A stretch of 64,000 nucleotides of DNA from Trichobilharzia regenti (lineage: Eukaryota > Platyhelminthes > Trematoda > Strigeidida > Schistosomatidae), in contig CALYDD020000410.1 of the NCBI GenBank assembly GCA_944472135.2, forward strand, positions 62,001 to 126,000, in the 5' to 3' direction. Below the pieces are notes generated by a model. That model saw only the letters and a list, made by a program, of their open reading frames with translations, made no database searches and had not been told where the DNA came from. The position numbers and the translations under genes were made by a program. The first letter of the stretch is position 1, and each line of letters opens with the position of its first letter. Positions 1 through 10,449 of this stretch are shown here, one piece after another.

Positions 1-597
1 TGTTGAACTTTGCCCAATAGCATTCCTTTTTTAAATGAATATTACATCTGTGAAATTTATACATATATTAATTTATCTTTGGAAGCTGAAAAACGTGAAG
101 TCCATCTGATTTTATACAGTATGCTGGACAACAGGCGGCACGTTCGAAATTGGTGACATTTTTGCACGTGTTTTCACTGATTTTCATTTACTGCTTATTG
201 ATATATAAACCTTGAAATTATGTTCCAAATCTCTAAAAAATACGTGCTCGTAGAAACACAAGTGTTTTAGATGGTGGCTCAACCTCGGTTATAACTGCAT
301 TACAGCCCTGTAATACAGTATCAACCACTAGCTAACAAAATGGCTCGAGTGCAGTTCTCACTCCAGTGATACAGGCAAAAGATGTTGTATCAGATAACTC
401 TGAGTTCTGTAAATTAAACCGCGTTGTGAAAGATATCCAGAGGCAAGTAAGTGAACATCAGGAAAAAAATTAGGTCAGTTTGATGGCATGTCACTGACAA
501 TCTCAAATATAACAGACAGCCATTCTGATATTGGCCAGATTGAGTCACTGATGGATGTAACCTATAACAAGCTTGCGGATTTAGACCAAATAGCCTG
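1..597. other. Unassigned, possible decayed CR1 ORF1 fragment
   Basis: No intact coding region. From about 430 to 597 the plus strand reads, with frameshifts, as a coiled-coil-like peptide (KDIQRQVSEHQEK, then ISNITDSHSDIGQIESL) that resembles in style the coiled coil of the CR1-B ORF1 protein. The assignment is weak. The stretch ends exactly where the LTR at 598 begins. Confidence 0.25.
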
Positions 598-982
598 TGT
601 CAGCCACGTCTCGTAAACCGTCAATGCCCAGCTCTTGCTACGCCGGGACTCACGCTATTCCTTGAAGTTTCTCAGAAACGTTTAGTAATAACGGACGAAA
701 AACCAGAACACCAATTGGCGACTCGGGGATTCTTTATTCTAACACCAACATATAAACCATGTTACAACTAAGCTTCAAAACTAAGATTCACAACTAAGGT
801 CTATGAACAAACATTAAAATAATAAATCACAATATTACTTCTGACGGTTGTCTCCCAACTTCTTTTTGAACAGCGACCGATGAGACGATGACTGTCGTAT
901 TGATGCCTCCGCGAAAATACAAGGAAGTTGGGTTTGAGCAAACAACCACGAATTGATCGTTCAATCTACAGCTACATTGACA
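598..982 (-). repeat. 3' LTR (long subfamily)
   Basis: Starts TGTCAGCC and ends CATTGACA (TG...CA termini as in LTR elements). It shares its sequence with the LTR-like blocks at 7,190, 12,618, 17,607, 28,827, 29,241, 48,269, 51,841, 55,512 and 59,084. Confidence 0.85.
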
Positions 983-1669
983 CTCCCCGGCAAAATACCG
1001 ATCCATCCCTTTTTTCCATCACGACCAATACACGTTGACTTGGATGTCATTGCGAGAACCTGGGTCACACGGACAGAGCTGAAATGGAAAACAAACAGAA
1101 AAGCCAACACACCACAAGCATACCCACAGCACAATCTCACACATCGATGACGACCTGCGCCTCCAGATAAAGGCCTCCTCTTGAAATCTTGCAACACAAT
1201 CTCCACTTGCTAGAATGACTCTTGCAGAATGCAACGTGACCGTAGAACCACCTCACCATACTCCACGCACATCGTCTTATCTATTCACTACCAATTACCA
1301 CTGCAATCGCTTGTCACTCACTCTGCCTCATTTCCAGTAACGGTGACGTACACAAGCCTCAGCCGTCTACACTCTCGCTCCCAGGCGTGTGGGATCACAG
1401 CTAATCATTATCTCCGTGTGCATGTCATTCTCAGCACTAGCATAGCCTCCCCGGCGTATACGACCCATCTGCTGTCTTTAACATCAATCAATTTATTCAC
1501 GGATGTAGAAGACAAGAAACAACTTCAGAAGTAATCACGACGAAAATTTTAACAAAATTATGCAATAACAACAAGATACGAAAACAAAGAGTAAACACAA
1601 TTAATTTAAAATCACAAATTGATAAGACACACCACACGTATACACAAACAGTAGAAATAACCTCGCGGA

Positions 1670-2097
1670 TCATGTCTTGGTGGAATCCATTTGAAGTACG
1701 CCTAGAACCCTTCTCACGTTGGCGGTTGTAAGTTGTAGAATATCCGGACACAATCAAGACTAACCAACAATTAAATCAATTGGAACTCATACAATTATTT
1801 AACACAAACATATGTACAATCAACACATCAAAATGGTGGATTCTGCCTTGACGAACTGTAGGACTTACAGCAGTACGCCTACATTCCTTCTCAGGTTGAT
1901 GATCCAAGTGGAAGTCGTCCGGACACAAACAGAATTACTAACAGCTAGATGACAGATGATATCATTTCAGTGTATACAACATGAACATATGTACAAAATC
2001 ATGCACCAAGAACATTGGACTGCTCATTGATGCGCTACCCTTTGAAGAACTGCAGGACTTACAGCAGTACGCCTACAACCCTTCTCAGGTTGAAGTC
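1670..2097 (-). repeat. Three diverged ~193-bp tandem units in the element 3' UTR
   Basis: Cores with the string CAACCTGAGAAGG (minus strand) or its variants occur near 1,715, 1,895 and 2,090. The same three-unit array follows the gag-like gene in all longer copies in the window. The first unit is the most decayed. Confidence 0.65.
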
Positions 2098-3267
2098 CTA
2101 GGTTGTAAAATCGTTGCAGAGTTCATTTGCTGACTTCCCTCTATCATCTATATCCTCAAATCTCAACAGCAACACACCCATATCATTGTATCGTAGAATA
2201 TAAATGACGAAGAAACACACGACATATCTCATCAACCAAGTGTAGAAATAGAGTAATTTACACCAAAGATAATAGCATTCAAATAGCAACTTGAAACTAG
2301 AAATGCCTTTATTCGTGCAAGTCAATTTAACAATTATTCTCTCGTTTACACTTGGCTTATCCTCTCTAAACTGAGCAATATCTTTCGTCTTTTCAAATGC
2401 ATCAATACTATCAAAGTCATTGCACAAGGTACTTGAGTTTATTAGCGTCTTTCTCATTGTGGATGACAGCACCAACGACGACTGATTGATATCAGTTGAT
2501 GAAGTTAGCGGTGGATCAGAAGCTGTTCTTGTTCGGCTCTCAGAAATTTGTCTACCTGCAAGACCACCACCACTGCTGTCTCTTACTATCAGCTCAGGTT
2601 TAGCACTATCATCTGATGATAGGTGGGCTACATGCTGATCAATTACACTGACGGTCTCACAAGTATGCATGCCTTCTGCAACTGCACCTGCATTTATTTC
2701 TACTTCACGTTCAAGTTGTACAGAAACTTTGTTCAACTTAGCAGTAGTAGGCATATCCCTCATCTCATCATGATCAACCAAAGACAACTGTGAAGTATCA
2801 TGATCATTATCACGAATATTCACTTTACCGTCAACTTCATCATTTTCAAACTCTTTAATAACAGAAGTAGACAATTTTGGTTCCTCCTCACAAATCATTA
2901 AAGGTTTTATATGTTCACTCTGACTAGATATACTTTGTAAACTTTTGGAGTCAGAATTGCACTCTGAAGCAGTAACTCTATTCTGTGACACTCTATTCAA
3001 CAACGGCTTACCAGTTGCAACTACAGACTTCTTCACAACACCGTTATCGTCACACAATTCGGAGTCAGACCTGGAGTTTACATTTAGCTTATCACTGAAC
3101 TTGCTCACCGGTTCACAGTTCACTTCTGTATGCACCTCTTGCACACGTGTAAAACACAACCGTGTTTGTCTTGCATCTTGTAACTTATCTGTTGAGGATG
3201 TACTACGAAACCTGTTACACTCACTAGGTCTATATGCATTACTAGACACGGACAAAACTGCGATCAC
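2098..3267 (-). pseudogene. C-terminal part of gag-like protein (389 codons)
   Basis: This is the C-terminal part of the 651-residue protein found intact at 49,741-51,696 and 55,977-57,932. The DUF1759 domain is absent because the element is truncated near 3,255; the first few residues come from unrelated flank. The acidic/Ser-rich middle and the C-terminal hydrophobic stretch are open with no stop. A central block (about 2,640-3,000) is identical at nucleotide level to the other copies, while both sides of it carry many substitutions. Not functional as gag because the capsid-like half is missing. Confidence 0.8.
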
Positions 3268-3462
3268 GTTTCTTTAAAATACAGTAAAGTGCATCATGGA
3301 ACGTACTTCCACTTATTGAATTGAATTTTTGATTTTCCCGTCGATTGATTGGACCGAAGTGCTCGGTCTCAGGTTGACATGTCGTCTTCTTGTGCAGATG
3401 CTTCGACGATGTCTGGGCATTTAATTAGTATACAATTGGTGGATGGTGACTATCAGTGGAAT

Positions 3463-3502
3463 CCAGGATGCGCATTTCGTCCTATTTGGGACTCGTCACT
3501 GG
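3463..3502 (-). ncRNA. Hammerhead ribozyme-like core, left arm
   Basis: On the minus strand the order is CCAG (stem I), TGACGAG, a GTCCC/GGAC stem II with an AAAT loop, CGAAA, a very short ATGC/GCAT stem III, the cleavage-site C, and CTGG closing stem I. The known Smα hammerhead has CUGANGA after stem I; here the first C of that box is missing, so catalysis is doubtful. Known from the family: Smα elements carry this ribozyme and process multimeric transcripts. Confidence 0.7.
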
Positions 3503-3593
3503 ATGTACCTGCATTCCTCATTGAGTGATGGTGTTCCCACTGAGGCTCGAACCCAGTGGCAACACCATCACTCACTGAGAAATGCAGGTACAT

Positions 3594-3633
3594 CCAGTGA
3601 CGAGTCCCAAATAGGACGAAATGCGCATCCTGG
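3594..3633 (+). ncRNA. Hammerhead ribozyme-like core, right arm
   Basis: CCAG at 3594-3597 pairs with CTGG at 3630-3633 (stem I). Stem II is GTCCC/GGAC at about 3604-3617, GAAA is at 3618-3621, and stem III is the minimal ATGC/GCAT at 3621-3628 with the expected cleavage after C3629. As in the left arm, the conserved C of the CUGANGA box is absent (CCAG is followed directly by TGACGAG). Both arms share this lesion, so it predates the palindrome or was copied between the arms. Confidence 0.75.
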
Positions 3634-3660
3634 ATTCCACTGCTAGCCACCATCCACCAA

Positions 3661-4939
3661 TTGTGTACTTTCACTTACCTTACGTATTTGCCGATCTCCT
3701 ACTGAATTCTAGTGTCTACTTAACGAGTTCCTGTCAACAAAAGAGCTTCGGTTTACTTATCCATACTTTATCCAAATGGGCTGCTCAACTAGCTTTAGTA
3801 CTACAGACCCCAGTGCAATACCCCCAATTTGAGGAAAATCATTTGCCCCGGCAACCGTACCGCATCTATAACGTGATAAAACCAACCTAATCTCTCCCAC
3901 ATGCCTTTACCTAAGGTTCGGTTATTCAGCTTACTAGAGATCCTATCGATATTTCTTCAATCGGGTTTATAAACTCATAAGACTATCTATAATTTTCCTG
4001 GATGTATAATCCCAAATTAGTTGTGATAGTTCTCCCATAATATAGGCAAACTGGTACTTTGTTATGTCTAAAGCATGCTATATGAAAAGTGGCCAGGAAT
4101 ACCTAGCAATAACAAACTCAACCAACCAACCATTTTCCCCAAGTTCATTCAACCTACCCTTATCCCTAATCTTACCACTATTCACTACACTCTACTCAGC
4201 AGAATATCACTTAATTTGCTCCGGTACTCAAAACTCTTCTACCCTTTACTTTTAAAAAAGACGTTTTAACTACTAACTGCACAGTAGCCGTTTAACTAAC
4301 TCACTGGTTTCCTCTTCACTGTAATCTTCAATAAGTTCGTCAGTATAATTACTTCCGAAAACCATTACATTAGCAACCATATCTTTTAATATTTTACGAA
4401 TATACTTATATTATTAGCATAATACACTGCACTATTTTTGAGTTGAATTGACTATCTTTAGTCAACAGTTACCCATTCTCATATAATTTTTCTAAAATTC
4501 ATAATGTTAAAGCTATGTAGTATTTCTGTTAATATCTTTTATAATATGTTTAGACATGTTACTTTGCAATGTCAGATGTTTATTATATACAAGACTGTCA
4601 TGATAATTTAGTACACTAAGTCCTGACAACCGACCTTACCTTCAGTTCTTACTACCTACATTGAATCCTAACTATAGTGTTCTGCTGAATCTTGCTCCAC
4701 TATTCACGAAACCTATTCCTTTTACTGTTTAAGGTTTTGACTTCTTATAAAGTAATCTGTTCATTAGGACTCATGGATACATATATAATATGTTCATAAA
4801 GATGTATGTGGAGACCTATTGGATGCACTCATTTAGAAAGCTAGGGAGATGGAATTATGAGGTACGAACATGTCTGGTACAAAGCAGTATATTTGCGGTA
4901 ACCATAATAATCATAGTCTCAGAGCCTAACATCAAAAAA
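3661..4939. other. AT-rich stretch, nothing recognised
   Basis: Only short, low-complexity open frames (up to about 89 codons) without recognisable domains. It could be unique intergenic DNA or a very old element. Confidence 0.5.
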
Positions 4940-7145
4940 GGAGGGAGGGTGGTGCTAGCTGATCAGTAGATATGGTGGTGGTCACTAAGGTGATTCGCCC
5001 CATTCTGCAGGAACAGCAATACGCAATTTGAAGGCTCGAGATATTTCTGATTTTTATGAGGGCTTAGATCTCTATCTTGAAAAAGATAATAGTGAACGCC
5101 TTGACAGATCATGCTTCTACCTTTAAATATATACCATTCGCTCAGCCTATTGTTGAGATGCGACCATGTGGGATGTGCACAGATTTATGGGGCATCTTAT
5201 AAATTATCTTGCTATCCATTGTCAGATAATAACAATAATAATAATAATAATATATATTCTCATTTTTTACATGAGGGACGCCAGTTTACAGGCATCATCA
5301 ATTCGATAATTTACACATAATATTAATAAGCATATTTAGTAAAGCTAATATAATAAAGTACATTTTCTTCCCTAGCTATGTAGGGTACACCAATTGTATA
5401 GGCATGCATAAATATTGTTTTAATAATAATAATATATTCCTTCCTGTTTATGCAGGAACATACCTATTGTACAGGCATGGATAAGTTATTATATAAATTA
5501 CACATAATTTGATGTATAATGGACTTACAGTTTGGTTGTTCTTTCTGACATCAAAGTCAGTCGGAACAGTCTGCTATAAAGCTTGTTTGTGTAGCACATA
5601 AAGAGATATAGAAATATTGTCTTCGCATTAACAAAAAACCAGACATCAGATGAATGTAATACAAATATCTGGGAAAAATAAAGCTTGAAGTCAATTCTCC
5701 TATATAACTTTGTTGTGAACAGCACCCTTGGCTTAAAGATTATTGATGTATTATGTTGAGATCAGTGATATATTTATTCCATTTTTCAGCAGTCTTATCG
5801 TAGTTTCATAACAGGAAAGAAATTTGATCGTGGATACGAAAACTAGATAAGGTCATGTTGGGTTGTTTTACTGCATCAAGTGGTGCCGAGGTCGATTCCA
5901 GAATTCTCCATTTGCTCCATTTGTGTCTGCATGGCGGACTGTATTCGTAATTTGAGTAAAATGTTGAAAACCAGTTGCTTCTTTATTTCAGATCATGAAT
6001 ACTCATTTACATCGTGTCTGCCAGCTTCTCTGAATGGTAGAATTGTATCGTTCCTGGAATTTGAGTGATTATGGGATAAATGGTTTGGAATTAATCATAG
6101 CAGTTTGAATACAGTTAAACATGCAGAGAAGAACTTTTGATTCAGCAACCGGTGAATTTTTTATTCTTTTCGATCTAGTACCAGAATAACTGCGAACCAT
6201 TCCATTCAATATGTCGAATAAGGCACGGAGGAGGAGATCATTACCATGGAATGAGTCAACTTGATCTGAGATGCATCTTTCAGCATGTTTTCGTTATATC
6301 ATAGATATCCAGGTTTATTGGCGCTGTATAGGCAGTGATTTGGATTATGACGTATTCTACAAAGTCTCCGTGCCCATTTGAAGTATACATGTGCTTTGAA
6401 AGGATTACTTTGTTGGCTCCTACCCCCACTGAGTGTTAACAACAGCTGCTGTTGTTACCACTTCAAAATGTCTTAACTCATTTATTTTCTAATAACGTCT
6501 TTACTTGATCCTCATTATGTCCCATTAAACCTAACATTTTACAGCTCTTTATGACTTATTATATTCCTACTCTCTGAAGGGTACGGTTGTACATTAAATG
6601 CACAAAAAGGTATAAAACAAAAACAACTGGCACAACTGAGGATAAATGTATTAAAACCAAAATTGGACATCATGATAGTACGAGGTATATGTGTTGCATT
6701 ATACATTGCAAATGAACGTTGTCAGCCTAGGGAGTTTTCTTTTTTTAATGCATTTATTAATGATACTTGCACTTACCTATTTCATTACAATTAAATGATT
6801 CACCTCAGCACTTTTACTTTCCTAAAACAGCTTTCAATCCCTTGTAGAAGTTGTACTTACCTCAATATTGGTTGGTTATCGAATGCCGACAACCACGGGA
6901 TGAAAACGAAACGAAGTCGATTTTCCCGCTCAACCTGGAGGACAACTGTACAATTCAATAACTATACGGCCTAGTTCAGACAATGAGTGTATTATATGTA
7001 TCAAATATTTAACAGTTGAAATATGATTAACTTGTAGACAATCTGAGATTTGAGACTATATCTTACTTGATCGTGCCTGTAAAAATGGCATGCATTTTCA
7101 TGTAAATGTTTTAAATTTGTATGAAATACATTACATTACATCATT
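4940..7145 (+). mobile_element. Retroposon N1, copy 1 (split by N2)
   Basis: The 5' end reads GGAGGGAGGGTGG as in the copies at 8,990 and 21,230. The body matches those copies to about 5,227, is interrupted by N2, and resumes at about 6,453. The 3' end has the GCCTGTAAAAATGGCATGC motif and a short (ATTAC)n tail near 7,140. No reverse transcriptase or other recognisable protein is encoded, so it is non-autonomous. Without N2 it is about 1 kb, like the other copies. Confidence 0.75.
5228..6452 (-). mobile_element. Retroposon N2, copy 1, inserted in N1
   Basis: About 1,225 bp, nearly identical to 40,618-41,834. The 3' end is at the left. On the minus strand it ends with three successive hairpin-plus-(ATT)n tail modules at about 5,240-5,310, 5,335-5,415 and 5,420-5,500. 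A 66-codon open frame (5,525-5,725, minus) is identical in the three best copies, which reflects recent copying more than proven coding. It interrupts N1 between CCATTGTCAGAT and ACCACTTC. Confidence 0.75.
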
Positions 7146-7150
7146 CAGAA

Positions 7151-7525
7151 AGACGAACGGTGACTATCTGAAGTCGTTCCGTCAGCAACTGTCAGCCGCT
7201 TCTCGTAAACCGTTAAGTCCCAGCTCTTGCTACGCTGGAACTCACGCTGTTCCTTGAAGTTTCTCAGAAACACTTAGTAATGACGGACGCAAAAAACCAG
7301 AACCCAGTTTGGTCACTCGAGAATTCTTTATTCTAACACCAACATGTAGCCAACTTTAAAATTAAGCTTTAAAACCAAGGTTACTGACGGTTTTGTCCTG
7401 ACTTCTTTCTAAACAGCGACCGATGAGACGATGACTGCTGTATTGATGCCTGCGCGAAAATACAGGGAAGTTGATTTTGAGCAAACAACCATGAATTGAT
7501 CGTTCAATCTTCAACTATGCTGACA
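7151..7525 (-). mobile_element. LTR plus leader remnant of the PAO-like element
   Basis: The LTR is at 7,190-7,525 (TGTCAGCC...GCTGACA). Immediately outside it on the left, 7,151-7,189 still resembles the leader that follows the 5' LTR in other minus-strand copies (GAACGGTGACTATC). It is therefore the 5' end of a mostly deleted copy rather than a clean solo LTR. N1 copy 1 abuts the leader, so N1 insertion may have removed the rest. Confidence 0.65.
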
Positions 7526-7529
7526 GCCT

Positions 7530-7570
7530 TTATAATAATAATGTATGTTCTCATATAAACATATAAATTC
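7530..7570 (-). repeat. Isolated retroposon 3' tail fragment
   Basis: About 40 bp matching the reverse complement of the N1 3' hairpin and (ATT)n tail (ATAATAATAATGTATGTTCTC...). It lies between the LTR and the start of CR1-A. Confidence 0.45.
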
Positions 7571-7639
7571 ACACATATGTTTAAAACCGTCCTAAAATTT
7601 CTCCGAACAACCTAAATGAATCTGAAATCCAGAATGACT

Positions 7640-8666
7640 GCTTGGCCACGGAGGTGATGACGCGTATAGTCTCTTCTCATCAGGCTATAGTTTACAACAC
7701 CTTAGAATCAATGCCTCTGGAGACTGTAAAAAGCAAATCCTGGATTGCTGCGGCATGGCTAGTGTGGCATGTGAATGCAAAAGACTTCGTAAAAAGTCGA
7801 CCCATGCTAATTTTCTCATCCTTTTTAAGTTCAGTAATTCTCTTGATGCCAGTAAGTTTACCAAATGTCAGGATCAATTAAGACTGAATAGCAGTTATAA
7901 ATGTGTAACCATAGCTCAGGATAAAACACCATTTCAGCGCAGAATAATGCGTAGTAATAATCTGGTCACCCCTGGCTTAAATTTATCAAAAGTGGATCGT
8001 GTGCAACAACACTCATCTAGTACTGACAATAGCATTCAGCAAACTACACAATAAACATGCCTGCCAATGGGATTAGGAACTGATTTCGATATCAGTATCC
8101 CTGAAAATAAAGTCTCACCGAAAGGCGTTAAAATAGCTAGAACTTCTGCAAGCTGCTCCAAGAAATTTTCACCCAAACGTAGTAACCTCACCACGATGAA
8201 CGAATTTCGCAGGGTTGAGACTAATGATGGGGAAGAATACTTTGTATTCAATAAGCCTGCTGAGAGTAAGAATGTCAACAAACCATCACTTGTTACGAAA
8301 AACTCCTCTCGAAACATAAGTATGTCTGGAGGTTTTCCGCATGCTCCGCCTTATAGAAAGTCAGGCTCCAAGACTCCTAAAGTCTTGCAGCCAAAGCACC
8401 TTCCCTCACAATTCCCTTTAAGTTATAAAAACAACTCGAAGGTGTGTACCGGTATGACGAATAGCAGTTGGATGGGTAGACCTTCTGATGTTATGCTTTT
8501 TAACTGTCAATCTAGGCCCGACCTGTACTACCCTTATATCCAGGAACACATGGTAAATTTTCCAGGTGTCCAAAATCACTGGTACGACCCATGGCACCTA
8601 GGACCACCCCATCGCACTCCAACCCCGATGTACAGACACCCAGTCCGACCCCCCTTTCATTCATAA
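7640..8666 (+). pseudogene. CR1-A ORF1 remnant
   Basis: Frames at about 7,620-7,740, 7,755-8,054 and 8,067-8,666 together align with the CR1-B ORF1 protein. AIVYN at the start of the RRM-like segment, the C-x-RLRKKS stretch (C-x-RLKKS in CR1-B) and a Cys/Lys-rich stretch ending near QRRI are recognisable. The last 199 codons are Pro/Ser/Tyr-rich (HWYDPWHLGPPHRTPTPMY), a disordered tail not closely matched in CR1-B. The family role is to bind element RNA into a ribonucleoprotein. At least two frameshifts separate the pieces. Confidence 0.65.
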
Positions 8667-8735
8667 ACTCTTGCAATGCTGACGAACAAATAGATTTTAA
8701 GCCAGTTTGTAGTATCCCGTGACTTATTCACGATA

Positions 8736-10440
8736 TTGCTAATTAATGCACGTTCCTTAATCAATAAGATATCTGAACTAAGGACATTATTATCAATCGC
8801 CAAGCCTACTGTATCCCTGGTTACTGAATCATGGTGCTCATCCTCTGTACTTGATGTGCATATAAGTATCGATGATTACACTGTACACCGTGCAAATAGA
8901 GATTGCAAGCGTGGTGGAGGATGTCTCATATACATAGCTCATTTGTAGTCAGTAAGGCGGAAGATGAAATAATGAATAAGTACCTGAAAGGAGGGAGGGT
9001 GGCGCTAGCTGATCAGTAGATATGGTGGTGGTCACTAAGGTGAATCGCCCCATTCTGCAGGAACAGCAATATACAAATTAAAGGCTCGAGATATTTCTGA
9101 TTTTTATGAGGGCTTAGATCTCTATCTTGAAAAAGATAATAGTGAACGCCTTGACAGATCATGCTTCTACCTTTAAATATATACCATTCGCTCAGCCTAT
9201 TGTTGAGATGCGACCACGTGGGATGTGCACAGATTTATGGGGCATCTTATAAATTAACTTGCTGTCCATTACCGGATCTTTAAATACCACTTCACAATAT
9301 CTTGTCTCACTTATTTTCTAATAACGTCTTTACTTGATTCTCATTATATTCCATTAAACCTAACATTTTATAGCTCTTTATGAATTTGATTCGACTTATT
9401 CTATTCCTATTCTCTGCAGGGTACGGTTGTGCACCGAATAGGCAAAAAGGCATGAAATAAAAACAACTGGCTTGAAAATAATTGTATTAAAGCCAAAAGT
9501 GGACATCATGATAGTATAAAATATATTGGTTTCATTATACATTGCAAATGAACGTTGTCGGCCTAAGGATTAATTACTTCCCCATTCTGTTTTCTATATA
9601 AATGTGTTTATTATTGATATATTTCACTCACTTAATCTATTACACTTTAATGTTTCACCTCAGCACTTTAATTTTTCTAAAACAGCTTTCAATTCCTTGT
9701 AAACGTTGTACTTACCTCAATATTGGTTGGTTATCGTATGCCGACAACCACGGGATGAAAACGAAACGAAGTCGATTTTCCCGCTCAACCTGGAGGACAA
9801 TTGTACAATTCAATAACTATACAGCCTAGTTCAGACAATGTGTATTTATATATATATCAAATATTAAACTGTTGAAACATTATTAACTTGTAGACAATTT
9901 AAGATATGACATTATATCATCCTTGATCGTGCCTGTAAAAATGGCATGCATTTTCATGTAAATTTATGTTTATATGAAAATAAATTATTATTATTATAAC
10001 TCTGGGTCGTCTTCCATGGAGATAAGTACAAACCTCTCAAAGACTGTGTATATCGAGCACCATGCTCAACCAGAGAAACTGATGCGTTATTAGATAAATC
10101 GTTTGCACACGCCTCCTCGTTTAGTACTAACTACAAAATAATTGCAGGGGACTTCAATCTCACAGACGTCAACTCTTTAGGTAGTTCCTGCACCAACGCT
10201 TCGACGAATTACTTGCCACTATCAATTGTTATGTGTGGCAACAACACTTCCAGACGCCTACTCGGGGTGACAACACGTCTGACCTTGTGTTTTGTCATGA
10301 AACAGCCCCAGTCTTCACCTATGTCAGTAACAGATTTTCCAGTAGTGACCATAGAATGGTACTCTGCTCTCTGCCTTTCTTACCACAAAATACAGGGAAC
10401 AAACAAGACTCAGGGAGCATAATATGCCGTAGTTACAAAC
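8736..10440 (+). pseudogene. CR1-A endonuclease domain, split by N1
   Basis: The N-part at 8,736-8,986 encodes LINARSLINKISEL, TESW and a GGGCLIYI segment typical of APE-type LINE endonucleases. After the N1 insertion the domain resumes at about 10,000 with YRAP, GDFNLTDVN (catalytic GDFN retained) and SSSDHRMVL (catalytic DH retained) in shifted frames. The domain would nick target DNA for target-primed reverse transcription. Removing N1 restores PET-(L)-WV-like residues at the junction, with one base missing. Confidence 0.8.
8990..9998 (+). mobile_element. Retroposon N1, copy 2
   Basis: The simplest intact N1 copy at about 1,009 bp. It starts GGAGGGAGGGTGGCGC and ends with GCCTGTAAAAATGGCATGC, a TTTCATGTAAA/TTTATATGAAA hairpin and (ATT)n. 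Empty-site reconstruction gives CCTGAAACTCTGGG, with at most 2 nt duplicated. A 75-codon open frame (9,602-9,829) is partly conserved between copies but has no known domain. Confidence 0.8.
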
Positions 10441-10449
10441 ATACAAACT

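Larger units (their letters stand above)
598..3255 (-). mobile_element. Gag-only BEL/Pao-like LTR element, 5'-truncated copy
   Basis: Read on the minus strand, this has the 3' half of the gag-like gene, a 3' untranslated region with three diverged copies of a ~193-bp repeat, and the 3' LTR (598-982). The 5' half and 5' LTR are missing; similarity to the full copies at 48.3 and 55.5 kb ends near 3,255. The LTR here is 385 bp, longer than the 321 bp of the two full copies, so this belongs to an older subfamily. Confidence 0.8.
3434..3660. repeat. 227-bp near-perfect palindrome of two hammerhead repeats
   Basis: Left and right arms of about 105 bp are reverse complements with few differences, separated by a short centre near 3,545-3,555. 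Each arm reads outward from the centre as a Schistosoma Smα-like hammerhead repeat. The right arm includes CTCGAACCCAGTGGC near 3,547, which resembles a tRNA-type Pol III B box, as expected for Smα SINE-like elements. Confidence 0.85.

Noticed and set aside
5111..5320. Short frame (RCDHVGCAQIYGASYKL) shared by N1 copies
   Set aside because: Shared because N1 is repeated; no domain and it runs into the (AAT)n tail of N2.
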